This document shows positions 63,660 to 64,000 of a DNA stretch of 64,000 bases, one piece after another. The position numbers were made by a program, and so were the translations under genes. The notes beneath the pieces were generated by a model that saw only the letters and a list, made by a program, of their open reading frames with translations, was not told the origin of the DNA and made no database searches. Every line of letters starts with the position of its first letter. Position 1 is the first letter of the stretch. The DNA comes from Sphingobacterium nematocida (GTDB taxonomy: Bacteria > Bacteroidota > Bacteroidia > Sphingobacteriales > Sphingobacteriaceae): positions 60,166 through 124,165 of the forward strand of contig NZ_FUZF01000017.1 of the NCBI RefSeq assembly GCF_900168125.1, written 5' to 3'.

Positions 63660-64000
63660 GAGACTGTAACGTAAACTGTGTCAGCGGAATAATTCAATAA
63701 GGTTTTTTATATTTAATTATTCAAACGACATGGTCATGAAAGACAAGACCCCATTTGACTTTGAACGCTTCAAAGAGGAAGCTATGCAAGGTCTTTATAA
63801 CGGGAAGAGTTTATCTCCGAACGACGGCGTTCTAGCGCCCTTAATGAAGCATTTACTAGAGTCTATGATGGATGGCGAGCTAGAGAGTCATCTTCAGGAA
63901 GATAAGGCATTAGGTAATTCCAATCGTCGGAATGGTAAGACTAAGAAAACTGTTCGGGGACTTAATACAGGTACTTTTGAGCTGGAGTCTGGACGGGATA
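63660..64000 (+). mobile_element. IS256-family insertion sequence, left part (cut by window edge)
   Basis: The left end probably starts near 63660 with GAGACTGTAACGTAAACTGTG, resembling the terminal repeats of IS256-type elements. The transposase gene follows about 70 nt later. The right end and the target duplication lie outside the window, so the exact boundary is an estimate. Confidence 0.6.
63730..64000 (+). CDS. IS256-family (Mutator) transposase, N-terminal fragment
   Basis: About 90 codons from the ATG at 63730 (or 63736) to the window end, without a stop. The IS256 N-terminal blocks MMDGELESHL, NSNRRNGKTKKTVRG and GTFELESGRD are clear. The catalytic DDE residues lie beyond the window. 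Nothing shows it to be inactive. Confidence 0.88.
   Translation, partial: MVMKDKTPFDFERFKEEAMQGLYNGKSLSPNDGVLAPLMKHLLESMMDGELESHLQEDKALGNSNRRNGKTKKTVRGLNTGTFELESGRD

Overview
The window is chromosomal DNA of a Bacteroidota bacterium, most likely from the Sphingobacteriaceae (Sphingobacterium or Pedobacter type). The reasons are the families present (DUF1800/DUF1501 pair, a carboxypeptidase-like-domain TonB receptor next to a DUF4249 lipoprotein, DUF4783 before nadC, an ECF sigma factor with an anti-sigma/beta-barrel protein, monomeric isocitrate dehydrogenase), the scarcity of strong Shine-Dalgarno sites, and promoters of the Bacteroidota type (TTG, 19-20 bp, TAnnTTTG). Most of the DNA is ordinary core genome. 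The only mobile element is the start of an IS256-family insertion at the right edge. I saw no rRNA, tRNA or CRISPR array.

Layout. 1-9.9 kb: DUF1501/DUF1800 pair, aspartate ammonia-lyase overlapping a C4-dicarboxylate carrier, a TPR-LuxR regulator, an ABC1/UbiB kinase-like protein and rpoN. 10-22 kb: class A penicillin-binding protein, a very large metalloprotease/beta-propeller/outer-membrane-barrel protein, a divergent GIY-YIG-like/XRE-S24 pair, then rimP-nusA-infB behind a promoter whose leader carries a terminator-like hairpin. 22-30 kb: a probable six-gene run with a PaaE-like reductase, a PNGase F-superfamily protein, a secreted unknown, a secreted esterase, a TonB receptor and a DUF4249 lipoprotein. 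It looks like a small glycoconjugate-use locus. 30-43 kb: housekeeping genes (HhH protein, apt, terC, gpmI, nadC, plsY, M48 protease, arginase-fold ureohydrolase, icd, nitroreductase/TetR pair, patatin). 43-51 kb: hisG-hisD behind a histidine-rich leader peptide, a divergent M60 peptidase, a CDF transporter, a TauE-like permease and gdhA. 51-60 kb: sirtuin, DUF2892 protein, ATP-cone/Mrr-like nuclease, NUDIX, ThuA, aroB, S4 protein, proline dehydrogenase, HAD phosphatase, ECF sigma and anti-sigma. 60-64 kb: universal stress protein, a three-copy palindromic repeat, a PQQ-type sugar dehydrogenase, a small GNAT and IS256.

The most noteworthy items are: (1) a previously unlabelled 19-residue leader peptide with five His codons, a matching promoter and alternative hairpins in front of hisG; (2) a ~105-145 bp palindromic repeat that occurs three times at 61.6-63.3 kb and twice ends exactly on the ATGAAA start of the next gene; (3) the PNGase F/esterase/TonB locus, whose PNGase F-like protein seems to lack some known catalytic residues; (4) an XRE-S24 repressor with a LexA-like Ala-Gly cleavage site and Ser/Lys dyad; and (5) an ATP-cone fused to a restriction-type nuclease. 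All family calls were made by eye from the protein sequences; no database search was run.
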